A stretch of 35,686 nucleotides of DNA from the NCBI GenBank assembly GCA_949295265.1, contig CASFKR010000011.1, positions 1 to 35,686 of the forward strand. Direction: 5' to 3'. Below are positions 23,113 through 31,732 of this stretch, in pieces (position 1 is the first letter of the stretch; each line of letters opens with the position of its first letter). Source of the DNA: an uncultured Verrucomicrobiota bacterium (GTDB lineage Bacteria > Verrucomicrobiota > Kiritimatiellia > RFP12 > UBA3636). The translations under genes and the position numbers were made by a program. The notes below the pieces were generated by a model. The model saw nothing but the letters and a program-made list of their open reading frames with translations, ran no database searches and was not told the DNA's origin.

Positions 23113-26100
23113 TTAGTGGACAAGCAGCGTCGTCGGGCGCGGCGGGATGTACGCGACCTCCGTATGGTGGAAGGAAGTCACGACCATGTGTTCGGCGGCC
23201 TGCGAGGTGCCGGCAAAGCCGACGATGACGGGGCCGGTCCAGTCCTCGATGTTGATGGTGCGCACATTCTCACCATTCACATACGCGCGGAGCCAGCGGC
23301 CTTCGCGGACGATTTCGAGGTCGACCATTTCCGGGGACGGCCAGGAGATTTCCGTCCGTTCGGTGGCGCCACCCTCTTCGGTGCGGGCGCCGACGTAGAC
23401 GGTGGACTGATCCCAGCGCAGACGCATCAGCGAAAGGTTCGCGGCGGCCGCATTGGTGGAAGCGGCCACGTAGAGACCGTTTCGGGCATTAGGCTGATAA
23501 CCGTTGCACCCGGAGACGGTGGCGCGGATGACGAAGTCGGCACCGGCGTCCATCTCCCGGTAGAGGAGGTGGCCGTTGTTCGAGGTGCCGCCGATGCCGT
23601 TGCCGCCGCCGCAGCTGGCGAGCGTCACGAGGAGTTTCTCCGGATCGTAGCGGCGTTCCGCGGGCGTGCGGTGCATCTGGACGATGCCGCGCATGCCGGT
23701 GCCCCACTGCAGATCCTTCCAGTCGCCGAACACGATGGACTCGGAGCCGTCCGGGTAGGCGGGCGTGGAAGCGGCCATGGCGGAGGAGAGCGCCGTCACG
23801 GGGATGTCCGTGAAGCCGCCGGTGCCGGAGCCGTTCTCCCAGAGAATCTGGAGCACGCCGTAGCTGGTGTCGTTGCTGCCCGTGCGGTAGAGCGAGGTGA
23901 TGGGGAGGGGGGCGCCCGCCTTCAGATACAGCCAGTCGGTCGTCTGGATGTACGAGAGGTTCTCATTGGTGGAGACGTTGCGGGTCATGTTCCCCTGGAG
24001 CGCGACACCGTTGAGGCAGAGCGTGGCGTAATCGTCGGCCGCGACGCGGAACCGGTAGTAGCCGGAGTACGGCGGCGTGAGGAAGCCGGAGTACAGGCCG
24101 AAGAAGTTCTGGCGGTCGATGGACGTTCCGTTTACGGAGAGGTTGCCGTCGGCTGCAGCCCAGTTCGGGTAGGCGGCATTGCCGACGCGGATAACGGAGG
24201 AGGCAATGGGGCCATCCTGCCAGCTTCCGGAGTAAATCTGGTTGAGACCGTTTCCGGACTCGGTCGGCGCCTGCTGCGCAACGCCGAGCTGGAGCGAGGT
24301 CGGCAGGGCCTCGTAGGAGGTCTCGCCGAAGGCGCCGGAGAGCGGCGTGAGCGTGAAGAAGGTAAGTTCGCGCGGATCGTCCGTCGTGAACGTGTACGGG
24401 ATGGCGGTTCCGGTGGCGGCGCCGCTGACGACGAGGTCGGTCGGAGCGTTGGTCGGAATGCCGGTGTGGGCGTACACGTCGAACGTGTCGTCGTAGCGGC
24501 TGAGCATGTCGCTGAGCCAGAAGTAGCCGTTGATGCGCGAGCCGTAGAGCTCGGCGGCGCGGTTGGCGTCATCGATTTCGCCGGAGGCTTCCGTGAAGGT
24601 TACGGTGACGGAGCCGTCTTCAGCCGTCTCGGCAACGGCGGAGATGGAGATGTCGCTGTAATCGAGGAAGGAGATGCGGTCGATGGCCGTCGTGGAGAGC
24701 GAGTTGTAGTCGCCGGAAGCGGCGCCGAAGGCGACCGGAACGGCGCCGAGCAGTGCATCGGAAAGTTCGATGGCTTCGCCGACGGGAATCCACGTGTCGA
24801 GGGTGCGCGAGGTGCCGTCCAGCACGTAGCAGTTGACGGTGGAGCCGACGCGGCGGATGCGCAGGTAGGCGGAGGAGGCGAAGGTGCCTTCCGGGAGCGC
24901 CTGCGTGTGGAGCGTCTCGGTGGCGCTGTCCGAACCGGCGCGGGAAATGATGCGCACGGTGCGGCCGGAGAGCAGGAGGCCGAACTTGGCGGAGGTCTCA
25001 TCGCGCGGCGTGTCGCGCAGGACGATGCCCGCTTCGGTGTCGCCGCCCGTTGCCGGGATGACGCGCGCCAGCACGTCGAAATCGCCCGCCGGGGAGTCGC
25101 GCCAGATGATCTGACCTTCGTCGTAGTCGCCCGCAAAGCCGCGGCCGGCCGCCTGGAAGGTGAACGCCTGCGTTTCGTGGTTGTACGAGACGGTGCCGTT
25201 GCGGCCCGCACGCCCGAGGTCGTAGGAAGCCCAGGGGTGGGGGAGCGGCTCGCACTTGTAGTTGGGGTTGTTGACCCACTTGTCGCTCGTGTCGCCGTTG
25301 AAATCGCAGTAGTTGGCAATCAGCGAGTAGGCGCAGCCGCCGTCGTTCTGGACGAGCGTCCACTCGAGGAAGTAGTTGCGGCCCGCTTCCATCCAAATCG
25401 GGCAGGAATAGGTGTAGCCCGAGCCCCAGCCCTTCGTGCGGACGACCGTGACGCCGTCGATGCGGACCGTGCCGTAGTCGTCGGCTTCAAGTCGGAAACG
25501 CCAGAAGCCGGTTTCCGGCACGCGGAAGTTGGACTGGCTTTCGATGGTGAAGTGGGTCGTGTTGGTGATGCCGGTGCCGATCGAGCCGGCGACGTTCGGG
25601 TAGATGCTGGCGTTGTTGTCGCCGTTGGTCCAGGGCTGCCAGGTGTTGGACTGATAGCAGGTGGAGCCCACCAGCACGCCGTTCTGATAGTACTCGTTCG
25701 CCATGCCGGTCAGCGAGGCGGTCAGCGTATTGGTCGTGTCGATGGCGATACGGGCGGGCATCGAGGCGCCGACCGCATAATCGGCGGCCGTTGCGGCGCC
25801 TTCCGCATCCGTGGTGTGGTAGTGGCTGACCACGTCGTAGACGTAGCGGTAGCCCGCTTCCACGTTCGAATCCACGAAGGTGTTCACGTTGCCGGCCGTG
25901 GTGGCGACAAGCGTGCGCCCGCTGAAGCCGACCTGCGTGCGGTACACCGTGTTGGAATCAATGACGGCATCGGCGGGGATGGGGTGGTCCGTGCCCCAGG
26001 AGACGGTCATCGAGGACGCACCGGGGTCCACCTGGACGAGCTGGCGCGCATCGATGTCAACCGCCGTAAAGGAAAGGGTGTTGGTGCTCTGGGGGCAGGC

Positions 26101-26742
26101 GGCAATGCCGGCGAGCAGACCCAGCTGCCCGAAGGATGCACCCATGTCGCGCTGGCCGAAGAGCGTCCAGTTCTTCTCGCCGACCGGGCTCCAGTATGCG
26201 TAGACCACGGTGCCTTTGCGCATGAGGCGCATGCGCACGGACTCATCGGCGGGCCATTCATCCTCGACGGTCCGCAGGTCCGACGTGTTCGCATCGTCAC
26301 TCAGGCGGGCAATCAGACGTGCGCGGTTCGTGCCGTTCGTGGTGCTGGAGGTCGTTTCGCGGCACAGTAAAATGTGCGCCGACGAACTGAGCGTGTAATT
26401 GCGGAACATGACGCCGGCCTTCGCATAGTTGCCGATATTCGCGTTGTCGGACGTCTTGTAGAGCGGCGGAATGGTCGCGATGACTTCACAGTCTCCAGCC
26501 GCCGGTGCGCTGTAAAGCGAACCGCTGTCGCTGTTGCCCCAAATATCCGTGCCAAACGAAGTAATGGCTACGGATTGCGTGCCGCTGAAGCTGTTGGTCG
26601 ACAGAATGCAGACGGGTTGGTTGTCGGTTTGATTGGAATTGATTGCAAAGCTCCTGCCGAACCAGTAGTCGGCGCTGTGAGCCGTCAGTGTCAGTGCGGA
26701 GACAATGAGTGTGCAACCGATTCCCTGAAACGAACACTTCAT
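23113..26742 (-). CDS. Large secreted protein with PA14-like and concanavalin-like domains
   Basis: A 1209-residue exported protein. The signal peptide is residues 1-24 (ending TAHSA). It is built from repeated beta-sandwich units. There are three DUF1349/LamG-like domains (about 25-240, 530-710, 1020-1205), marked by AGVMFRN, AGIVLRDTP and RNGLYVAAS. A fibronectin-like unit follows the first (about 245-330). There are two PA14-like domains (about 360-500, 840-1000), with FWRFRLEADDYGTVRIDG and YYRFRVAADDYATLCLNG. PA14 domains bind carbohydrate. No catalytic domain or C-terminal anchor is recognisable, so glycan binding or adhesion is likely. Start choice: the first ATG (26751) has no room for a ribosome-binding site, but ATG 26742 has GAGAA 9 nt upstream. 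It has its own promoter (26827-26856), divergent from putP, and precedes the GH50 series. Confidence 0.9.
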   Translation of the reverse strand: MKCSFQGIGCTLIVSALTLTAHSADYWFGRSFAINSNQTDNQPVCILSTNSFSGTQSVAITSFGTDIWGNSDSGSLYSAPAAGDCEVIATIPPLYKTSDNANIGNYAKAGVMFRNYTLSSSAHILLCRETTSSTTNGTNRARLIARLSDDANTSDLRTVEDEWPADESVRMRLMRKGTVVYAYWSPVGEKNWTLFGQRDMGASFGQLGLLAGIAACPQSTNTLSFTAVDIDARQLVQVDPGASSMTVSWGTDHPIPADAVIDSNTVYRTQVGFSGRTLVATTAGNVNTFVDSNVEAGYRYVYDVVSHYHTTDAEGAATAADYAVGASMPARIAIDTTNTLTASLTGMANEYYQNGVLVGSTCYQSNTWQPWTNGDNNASIYPNVAGSIGTGITNTTHFTIESQSNFRVPETGFWRFRLEADDYGTVRIDGVTVVRTKGWGSGYTYSCPIWMEAGRNYFLEWTLVQNDGGCAYSLIANYCDFNGDTSDKWVNNPNYKCEPLPHPWASYDLGRAGRNGTVSYNHETQAFTFQAAGRGFAGDYDEGQIIWRDSPAGDFDVLARVIPATGGDTEAGIVLRDTPRDETSAKFGLLLSGRTVRIISRAGSDSATETLHTQALPEGTFASSAYLRIRRVGSTVNCYVLDGTSRTLDTWIPVGEAIELSDALLGAVPVAFGAASGDYNSLSTTAIDRISFLDYSDISISAVAETAEDGSVTVTFTEASGEIDDANRAAELYGSRINGYFWLSDMLSRYDDTFDVYAHTGIPTNAPTDLVVSGAATGTAIPYTFTTDDPRELTFFTLTPLSGAFGETSYEALPTSLQLGVAQQAPTESGNGLNQIYSGSWQDGPIASSVIRVGNAAYPNWAAADGNLSVNGTSIDRQNFFGLYSGFLTPPYSGYYRFRVAADDYATLCLNGVALQGNMTRNVSTNENLSYIQTTDWLYLKAGAPLPITSLYRTGSNDTSYGVLQILWENGSGTGGFTDIPVTALSSAMAASTPAYPDGSESIVFGDWKDLQWGTGMRGIVQMHRTPAERRYDPEKLLVTLASCGGGNGIGGTSNNGHLLYREMDAGADFVIRATVSGCNGYQPNARNGLYVAASTNAAAANLSLMRLRWDQSTVYVGARTEEGGATERTEISWPSPEMVDLEIVREGRWLRAYVNGENVRTINIEDWTGPVIVGFAGTSQAAEHMVVTSFHHTEVAYIPPRPTTLLVH

Positions 26743-26826
26743 GGTTAACATTTCTCAGTTAGGGTGTTTGCCAGGAGAATGAGGCGTCGGCAGAGCCACG
26801 TTGCTCACATGGTTGCTGACACGGGG

Positions 26827-26856
26827 AAGATAGCGAAATCCGGAGGGCGGTGTCAA
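26827..26856 (-). promoter_or_regulatory. Promoter of the PA14 gene
   Basis: Minus strand TTGACA (26851-26856), 18 nt, TATCTT (26827-26832); a perfect -35 box. About 85-nt leader. Divergent to the putP promoter, with only 6 nt between the two -35 boxes. Confidence 0.65.
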
Positions 26857-26862
26857 GCAGGC

Positions 26863-26891
26863 TTGAAGGAGTTGCGCAAAAAGAGTAGTCT
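26863..26891 (+). promoter_or_regulatory. Putative promoter of putP
   Basis: TTGAAG (26863-26868), 17 nt, TAGTCT (26886-26891). The spacer contains GTTGCGCAA (26871-26879), which resembles the palindrome at 22956-22965. Confidence 0.45.
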
Positions 26892-26972
26892 GACGGACGT
26901 TTCTTCCGGTGGAAATCTTCCGGAAGCGTGTGATGTTTGCGCCTCGCGCGGCGCTTCAACCCCTTAATACGG

Positions 26973-28604
26973 ATGAACGTACCCCTGTTTGCCGCCGTCG
27001 ACTGGTTCGTGAGCGGCGCTTTTATTGCCTATCTGCTCCTGATGCTGGCCATCGGTTTCTTCTTCTCTTCGAAGACGGCCACGATGGATGAGTACTATCT
27101 GGGTGGACGCAAGATGAACAAATGGGTCGTGGCGCTTTCGGCGCAGGCCTCGGACATGAGCGGATGGCTCCTGATGGGGCTTCCCGGCGCCATTTACCTT
27201 TCCGGGTTCAGCGAGGCCTGGATCGGCATCGGTCTCGGCATCGGCACCTATCTGAACTGGAAAATCGTCGCGCACCGGCTGCGTCAGTATTCCCGCGCCT
27301 GCAAGGATTCCATTACGATTCCGGACTTTATCGCCAACCGCTTCCGCGATTCGCTCGGGGTTTCCCGCCTCATCGCGGCGCTCATCACGCTGGTGTTCTT
27401 CACGTTCTACACCGCTTCCGGCTTTGTCTCCTGCGCGAAACTCTTTTCCGAGATCTTCAGCCTCGACTATACGTGGGCGCTCTGGATCGGCGCTTTCGTC
27501 GTCATTTCCTACACCCTGATGGGCGGATACAACGCCGTCTGCTGGACGGACTTCGTTCAGGGGTCGCTCATGTTCATCGCCATCGTGGCGGTGCCGGCGG
27601 TCATCCTCTTCCAGGCGGGCGGCTTCTCCGCCACGGTTACGGCCCTCAATGAGGCGACGCCCGAGGCGCCCAACACCCTCCTGAACCTCTTCACGAACGC
27701 CTCCACCGGTCAGTCCATCGGCCTGATCGGCCTCTGCTCGAGCCTCGCCTGGGGCCTCGGCTACTTCGGTATGCCCCACATCCTCGTCCGCTTCATGTCC
27801 ATCGACAATCCGGCGGAGGTCAAGGGCTCCCGCCGCATTGCGATGACCTGGGTGTTTATCTCCCTGGGCTGCGCCGTCGCCATCGGCCTCTTCGGTCACA
27901 TCTTCCTGCCTCACTACGGTCTGCCCGCCTACACGAATGCGAATGACGCGGAGCGCATCTTCCTGACGATGATCGGCACGATTTTCTCGGGCAACTGGTT
28001 CCTGAGCATCCTCGCCGGCATCTTCTTCTCCGCCGTGCTGGCCGCCATCATGTCCACGGCGGACTCGCAGTTGCTCGTTTCCGCATCCGCTTTCTCCAAC
28101 GACATCTACAAGGTCGCGCTGCGCCGCAATGCCAAGGAGAAGGAGCTCGTGCTCGTTTCCCGCCTCACGGTTGCCGCCGTCGCCATCGTTTCGATTATTC
28201 TGGCGATGAACGAGGAGAGCGACTTCTTCAAGGTTATCATGAAGATGGTCTCCTTCGCCTGGGGCGGCTTCGGCGCCTCGTTCGGTCCGGTCATCCTGCT
28301 GGCGCTCTTCTGGCGCCGCACGAACCTGGCGGGCGCCATCTCCGGCATGGTGGTCGGCGCCGTCACCTGCTTTGTCTGGAAGTTCATCCTGGCGGCTCAG
28401 TTCGCAGAATGCTGCCCGATCTTCGGCCTCTATGAACTGGCACCCGGCTTTGTGCTGAGTTTCCTCACCATCGTCATCGTTTCGCTGCTCACGAAGGCTC
28501 CCTCCAAGGAGATTACCGATGAGTTCGACTTTGTCAGACAGCTCGATGACCGCGCCGAGGACGCCGCCAAGGCGGTGACGGAGTCGCTGCAGGCGAACCA
28601 CTGA
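26973..28604 (+). CDS. putP: Sodium/proline symporter (PutP-type SSS)
   Basis: A 543-residue inner-membrane Na+:solute symporter with the PutP signature. YYLGGRKMNKWVVALS (41-56) is followed by ASDMSGWLLMGLPGAIYLSG (59-78); Asp61, Ser63 and Gly64 correspond to the Na+/substrate-site residues of E. coli PutP. Thirteen hydrophobic segments are visible, the usual number. ATSTADSQLL-like residues (SAVLAAIMSTADSQLL) form the Na+ site near helix 8. Length and order fit PutP closely, so proline is the likely substrate, though related amino acids are possible. An in-frame upstream extension to 26937 exists but is not family-like; ATG 26973 is preceded by only a weak purine stretch. It is divergent from the PA14 gene and ends in a strong terminator (28644-28683). 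Confidence 0.93.
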   Translation: MNVPLFAAVDWFVSGAFIAYLLLMLAIGFFFSSKTATMDEYYLGGRKMNKWVVALSAQASDMSGWLLMGLPGAIYLSGFSEAWIGIGLGIGTYLNWKIVAHRLRQYSRACKDSITIPDFIANRFRDSLGVSRLIAALITLVFFTFYTASGFVSCAKLFSEIFSLDYTWALWIGAFVVISYTLMGGYNAVCWTDFVQGSLMFIAIVAVPAVILFQAGGFSATVTALNEATPEAPNTLLNLFTNASTGQSIGLIGLCSSLAWGLGYFGMPHILVRFMSIDNPAEVKGSRRIAMTWVFISLGCAVAIGLFGHIFLPHYGLPAYTNANDAERIFLTMIGTIFSGNWFLSILAGIFFSAVLAAIMSTADSQLLVSASAFSNDIYKVALRRNAKEKELVLVSRLTVAAVAIVSIILAMNEESDFFKVIMKMVSFAWGGFGASFGPVILLALFWRRTNLAGAISGMVVGAVTCFVWKFILAAQFAECCPIFGLYELAPGFVLSFLTIVIVSLLTKAPSKEITDEFDFVRQLDDRAEDAAKAVTESLQANH

Positions 28605-28643
28605 GCCCCGGCGGCTGTTTCCGGCGCATGCCCCGCGCCGTGC

Positions 28644-28683
28644 AAGGGAGTCCCGCGGTCCGTACCGCCGGACTCCCTTTTTT
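28644..28683 (+). terminator. Rho-independent terminator of putP
   Basis: 10-bp stem AAGGGAGTCC (28644-28653) with GGACTCCCTT (28670-28679), 16-nt loop containing CGCGG/CCGC pairing, then six T residues. It lies 40 bases after the putP stop. Confidence 0.92.
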
Positions 28684-28705
28684 CTGCCAAACTTACATCG
28701 CAACG

Positions 28706-28996
28706 ATGAATCCTGAAGACGAAGGCCCCTGTGCCGACCTGCCCATTCCGCTGGAAGACTGGCTTCTGGCCTGCGAGCCCGGGGAAGAACCCGAACCGCC
28801 GCTGCTGCGCCCGGAGGCGCACCGGCGCGTCATGAGGTGCCTGCGCCTCCTCGCCCAGCTTTGCGAGGCAGCGCCAGATGACCCCGAGGTGGCCGCGCTT
28901 GCTGCGGCGCCCGTCTCCATCGCGGTCTTCCCCGACGCCGAGGCCTTCGCGCAGTGGGAGCACCGCTGCCACGCCGCTGCCACCCGCCTGCTGTAG
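28706..28996 (+). CDS. Small hypothetical protein, acidic, 96 residues
   Basis: I do not recognise a family. The 96-residue product is acidic and helix-prone. A Pro/Glu-rich first third (LPIPLEDWLLACEPGEEPEP) leads to a helix with RRVMRCLRLLAQLCEAAPDD, then VSIAVFPDAEAFAQWEHRCH. GC at third codon positions is high, as in neighbouring genes, which supports coding. It has no signal peptide. The ATG at 28706 lies just after the putP terminator, and no ribosome-binding site is evident. The open frame begins upstream inside the terminator, which is unlikely to be translated. It could be a genuine orphan gene or chance; comparison with relatives is needed. Confidence 0.5.
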   Translation: MNPEDEGPCADLPIPLEDWLLACEPGEEPEPPLLRPEAHRRVMRCLRLLAQLCEAAPDDPEVAALAAAPVSIAVFPDAEAFAQWEHRCHAAATRLL

Positions 28997-29683
28997 CGCG
29001 GCCCGCCGCTTCCCCAGAGCCGCAGAGGAAAGCAGGCGAAGGGGGATTTTTTAGACAGGATTTACAGGATTTACAGGATTTTTTGCTAGTAGCACGCCCG
29101 TGCCACGCCGCTTCGCCGCCGCTCCTGTTTCCTGTATGTCCTGTATGTCCTGTACGTCCTGTCCGGCGCTGGCTTTGTAGCGGCGGTCGACTGCTCAGCC
29201 AGGGCCTATCCGTCGGCTGCGCCTCCGCCGCTTCGCTCGAGGACGCTTTGCGCCCGCCGGGACCGCGTTGGCCCGGCGGGCGCTGATTTAGCTTTTTAGG
29301 CTATCCGCAGGATTCGCGTTGCTCATCCCGCGGTTAAGCATAGGTGAACCCTTCCCAGGGTTCTTCGAGGTGTCATGCGGGCGCGTTGCGCCCTTACATC
29401 ATCTGGCGGCTTTGCCGCCTGTATGTAACCTCAATTGCCCTTAGTCGGAGCGTTAGCGGAGACAGAGTCCGTGTGGCTCAAATCCCCTCAAAAATCCTGT
29501 AAATCCTGTGAATCCTGTCTAAAAAAAAAACTTCGCCAGCTTTCCTCTGCGTCTCTGCGGGAAACAAAAACTGCGACGTAACAGGGGCGGAGGAAATTCC
29601 TCTGCGTCTCCACCTCCACTGCGTCTCTTCTGCGGCTCTGCGGGAACAAAACCGTCGACTGCTCAGGCAGGCGGCGGGGAAAA
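28997..29683. repeat. Intergenic repeat region E
   Basis: 687 noncoding bases between convergent genes. An inverted pair of about 62-bp arms lies at 29021-29083 and 29490-29550, each made of CGCAGAGGAAAGC(A/T)GGCGAAG, a poly-T run and three ACAGGATTT units (29055-29081; 29492-29518 inverted). Inside are four TCCTGTnnn units (29130-29162), a perfect 10-bp hairpin GCCCGCCGGG/CCCGGCGGGC (29252-29281), and three consecutive hairpins: GAACCCT/AGGGTTC (29346-29363), GGGCGC/GCGCCC (29379-29393) and GGCGGC/GCCGCC (29405-29419). Beyond the right arm, CTGCGTCTCTGCGG-type motifs repeat to about 29643. No transposase remnant was found. Confidence 0.85.
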
Positions 29684-31654
29684 TCAGGCGTTCGTGGTGC
29701 CGTGGGAGAGGCGCGACCACGACAGCAGCGGGGCGTCCGTCTTCTTCCAGAGCGCCAGCGCATCGTCCAATTCCGGGATGGTGTCGATGCGCCCGGCGCC
29801 GTAATCCGCCGTGCGGCGCATGCATTCGCGCGCGCGTTCGATAGCGCCCGCCAGCCGGATCTGGATGGTTTCGTAGCCCTGCGGGCGGTTCCGGCTCATC
29901 CACATCATGCGGTGTTCGGCGGCGAAGGCTTCCATCGCCGTGAGGTAGGTGCGCATTTTGAGCGCGAGGGCGCGGACCGCGCCGCGGCGCTGCTTCGGCG
30001 GGTTGTCCCACGCCGAAATGAGCGCGTTGCACAGCTCGATTTTCGCGAGCAGCACATCGAGGAGCGCACGTGCATACGGGATGGAGCCGCCCATCCCTTC
30101 GGGCGTTTCCGGCGTGCGCGAGAGAATGTGCGAGATGTAGCGCAGCCGGTGCGGGAGCGCCGCCCAGTCGCACACAAAGCCCGCGCTGTCCGCAGGCGCC
30201 GTCTCCGCCTGCAGCGAACTGGCGCCGATCATCATCAGCGGATCGTCCCAGAGAATGGCGGACCAGAAAGGCGCCGCTTCTTTGGCGACCATGCGCACGA
30301 CTTCGTAGGAGTCATCGCCGTGGATGGCGGCATGCTGGTCGGGCGGGGAGGGGAGAACGTGATTCTTCGGGTCGCGGTACGCCTGGTTGGCGCACGAAAT
30401 GAGCCCGATGAACGCGCTTTCAAAGTCGCAGTAGGCGCCGTCGGTTCCCCAGAGGGTGAAAAAGACGTCCTTCACCTCGCATTTGCGCATGGCGTAGAGC
30501 GCGGCATGCAGCGTGGGCGCCGTTTTGCTTTCGGAATACCAGAAGAGGTTGGCAGTCGAAATGCCGGAGACCACGACCGGCTCCTGATAAATGCTGCGGT
30601 AGCGCTTGATCGGGGTGATGAATTTGTAGGCGCTTTCGCTGTCGTAATCGGCATGGCTGAAGCGCATGTTGTCCGGAATCTGCAACTTCAGTTCGTCCGG
30701 GAAGACGGCTTTGACGTCGAAGTATTCGTGTTTTTTGGAGGCCGCGCGCCACCAGGCTTCGCCCCACATGACAGGTTTAAGCTCCAGGGTTTCGCACAGC
30801 TCCGCAATGCGGTTCGCGTGGCGGGCGACCAGGTCGATGACCGGCGGCTGCGGGGCGTTCGGATGGAGAAGGCGGTAGCGGCCCGAACCGAGCCAGCGCG
30901 ATTCATCCATGCCGACGTGGATGACGCGCGAGCGCACATTGTCGCGCCAGAACCGGAGCATTTTTTCGATGAGGTCGTAGGCGCGTTTGCTGTCGACGAG
31001 CAGGTTGCCCGCAATGTCGTGGATCGGCAGATACGCGCGCCAGCGGAAGAGCTGCTCCAGGTGCGTGAGGGTCTGGATGGAGGGCACCAGCTCGAGCCCG
31101 AGCGCATCGGCGTAATCGTCCAGTTCGCGGATTTCCTCCGCCGAGTAGGCGCCGCGGTGGAATCCGAAAAAGGGTTCGTCTTCCAGTTTGAACGTGTCTT
31201 CGCAGTAGAGCAGCACCCGGTTGAAGCCGAGGAGCGCAAGCCGTTCAAAGGTGCGGTGGAGCGATTCGGGCTTCGGCACCGCATTGTGCGAGCAGTCGAT
31301 GAGCACGCCGAACGTCTCGAACGGACAGGTTTCCGTGCCCGGAATCCCTTCCGCCAGGCGCTTTGCCGAGCGGGCGAATGTTTTCCGGAGTTCCTTCTCC
31401 GGCAGGGTGCGCGAGAGCCGGTACAGTTCCGCCATCAGGAGTCCCAGCGTGCGCAGCGCCCGGCACGGTCGGTCGAACGAAATCGTCAGCCCGCCGTCTT
31501 GCGCGGGCGAGACGAGTTTCGCGACTTTGCCCGGTTTGCACCGCCGGAAATGGATCGGGATGCCGGTGTCCACCCCGTGCAGGACGGGGTAGCGTTCGGT
31601 GAGAATCCGGAGCGCGGGGCGGAGTTCCTGAACGGGGAAAACACGGAATTTCAT
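29684..31654 (-). CDS. GH20 beta-N-acetylhexosaminidase, GcnA-like
   Basis: A 656-residue protein similar to the GcnA branch of GH20, exo-enzymes releasing GlcNAc or GalNAc from glycans by substrate-assisted catalysis. A small N-terminal domain (1-105) precedes the barrel, which opens with FGVLIDCSHNAVPKPES (115-131). Strands FNRVLLYCED (144-153) and LELVPSIQTLTHLEQL (187-202) are typical. The catalytic pair is Asp250-Glu251 in HVGMDES, followed by LGSGRY (255-260) as in GcnA proteins. VMWGEAWW and LFWYSES supply further substrate contacts. A helical C-terminal domain completes it. No signal peptide, so it probably trims imported amino-sugar oligosaccharides or recycled cell wall. It follows yicC by 78 bases on the same strand and ends beside repeat region E. 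Confidence 0.92.
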   Translation of the reverse strand: MKFRVFPVQELRPALRILTERYPVLHGVDTGIPIHFRRCKPGKVAKLVSPAQDGGLTISFDRPCRALRTLGLLMAELYRLSRTLPEKELRKTFARSAKRLAEGIPGTETCPFETFGVLIDCSHNAVPKPESLHRTFERLALLGFNRVLLYCEDTFKLEDEPFFGFHRGAYSAEEIRELDDYADALGLELVPSIQTLTHLEQLFRWRAYLPIHDIAGNLLVDSKRAYDLIEKMLRFWRDNVRSRVIHVGMDESRWLGSGRYRLLHPNAPQPPVIDLVARHANRIAELCETLELKPVMWGEAWWRAASKKHEYFDVKAVFPDELKLQIPDNMRFSHADYDSESAYKFITPIKRYRSIYQEPVVVSGISTANLFWYSESKTAPTLHAALYAMRKCEVKDVFFTLWGTDGAYCDFESAFIGLISCANQAYRDPKNHVLPSPPDQHAAIHGDDSYEVVRMVAKEAAPFWSAILWDDPLMMIGASSLQAETAPADSAGFVCDWAALPHRLRYISHILSRTPETPEGMGGSIPYARALLDVLLAKIELCNALISAWDNPPKQRRGAVRALALKMRTYLTAMEAFAAEHRMMWMSRNRPQGYETIQIRLAGAIERARECMRRTADYGAGRIDTIPELDDALALWKKTDAPLLSWSRLSHGTTNA

Positions 31655-31732
31655 CGGCGGGACAGCGGCATGGCCGCAGGGCGGCGGTGCGGGAGAGGGG
31701 GAAAACGGAGGCGCAGAGGCGCAGGGGCGCGG

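Noticed and set aside
22957-26370. Very long open frame on the plus strand (1137 codons) opposite the PA14 gene; similar ones opposite lepA, the GH20-yicC stretch and the symporter
   Set aside because: They are antisense shadows produced by high GC at third codon positions. They have Arg/Gly/Ala-biased composition, no family motifs, and the opposite strand encodes a well-recognised protein.
28628-28705. Upstream start for the 96-residue hypothetical protein
   Set aside because: It would begin inside the putP terminator hairpin, so it is unlikely to be translated.
29000-29683. Degenerate transposase or IS remnant in region E
   Set aside because: Inverted arms and hairpins are present, but no frame on either strand shows transposase motifs.
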